Assembly: GCA_027486075.1 (NCBI GenBank)
Contig: JAIXPU010000098.1
Coordinates: forward strand, 1-14,443
Direction of reading: 5' to 3'
DNA length: 14,443 nucleotides
Source of the DNA: Streptomycetaceae bacterium
GTDB taxonomy: Bacteria; Actinomycetota; Actinomycetes; Nanopelagicales; Nanopelagicaceae
Below, piece by piece: positions 14,226-14,443 of this stretch. Each line of letters opens with the position of its first letter. Position 1 is the first letter of the stretch. The notes under the pieces are model-generated. The model was not told where the DNA came from and searched no databases. It saw nothing but the letters and a program-made list of their open reading frames with translations. The position numbers were made by a program, and so were the translations under genes.

Positions 14226-14443
14226 ATGGATTTCTCACTAGAGCGTGCTCGCACTCTTACTCCAGATGTCGATAGCGAGCCTTGGTTGCTTGAGATTGCC
14301 TGGTTATATAACCGTGTAGTCGACTCAGGTTCGAAGATTCCGGTGATTGATCTGGCTTATGAATTGGTTATGCCTGAAGAATTTGTAGGCGAATGTGTCA
14401 GCAATGCGATGGAGATTGGTTTCTTGACGGCTCCGAAGCGAGG
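14226..14443 (+). CDS. N-terminal part of a hypothetical protein, possibly with a winged-helix domain (cut by window end)
   Basis: The frame from ATG 14226-14228 stays open to the end of the window (72 codons plus two bases). The start MDFSLERARTLTPDVDSEPW is followed by a compact helical segment: DSGSKIPVIDLAYELVMPEE, then FVGECVSNAMEIGFLTAPKR. The shape (helix, LA..L, short turn, second helix, then a G-F/L-L-T wing) resembles winged-helix DNA-binding domains in actinobacterial regulators. The resemblance is to the fold pattern only, and no family is named. There is no Shine-Dalgarno, so translation may be leaderless. The terminator at 14152-14181 isolates it from the genes to the left. Confidence 0.65.
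   Translation, partial: MDFSLERARTLTPDVDSEPWLLEIAWLYNRVVDSGSKIPVIDLAYELVMPEEFVGECVSNAMEIGFLTAPKR

Noticed and set aside
1..14443. CRISPR array, insertion sequence, integrase or rRNA
   Set aside because: No regularly spaced repeats, transposase or integrase frames, or rRNA-like sequence were seen on either strand.

Overview
The window looks like actinobacterial chromosome, most likely from a freshwater lineage of the acI / Nanopelagicales type. That is an inference from a full-length heliorhodopsin next to a DoxX-like gene, moderate GC and compact gene packing; no taxonomic marker gene is present. By eye on sampled lines, the heliorhodopsin/DoxX part is richer in GC than the block at about 0.6-12.3 kb. 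This fits an accessory island set into core sequence.

Layout. (1) 1-132 holds the end of a plus-strand membrane protein. (2) 133-633 has no intact gene. It holds a frameshifted minus-strand HIRAN-domain gene (244-475) with a small inverted repeat just before its start; I see nothing in 133-243 or 492-633. (3) 634-12271 is one minus-strand gene train with overlapping or very close genes. In transcription order it is a PIF1-like helicase, a YqaJ/lambda-exonuclease-like nuclease, an 80-aa orphan, a DUF262 + HNH (GmrSD-like) protein, an HNH endonuclease with an uncharacterised N-terminal half, hsdM, hsdS, hsdR and a 98-aa orphan. (4) 12272-12467 is the island/core junction. (5) 12468-13765 carries heliorhodopsin and a DoxX-like membrane protein, both minus. 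(6) 13845-14184 is a compact RNA and repeat zone: two nearly identical terminator hairpins flank a minus-strand tRNA with an odd anticodon loop, its own terminator, and a coding remnant. (7) 14226-14443 begins a plus-strand gene, cut by the window end, that may be a winged-helix protein.

How the genes work together. hsdM, hsdS and hsdR form a complete type I restriction-modification system, joined by ATGA and TGATG overlaps. Upstream of it lie two HNH-type nucleases of families linked to restriction of modified DNA, and a helicase-nuclease pair sharing a GTGA overlap. The simplest reading is a layered anti-phage island: HsdMSR cuts unmodified DNA, the GmrSD-like and HNH proteins may cut modified DNA, and the helicase-YqaJ-80 aa cluster may process DNA ends or be a separate defence module. 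The last step is inference. The helicase-YqaJ-small-ORF cluster, with the orphan genes, is the best candidate here for an undescribed system.

No integrase, transposase, IS element, CRISPR array or rRNA was seen.
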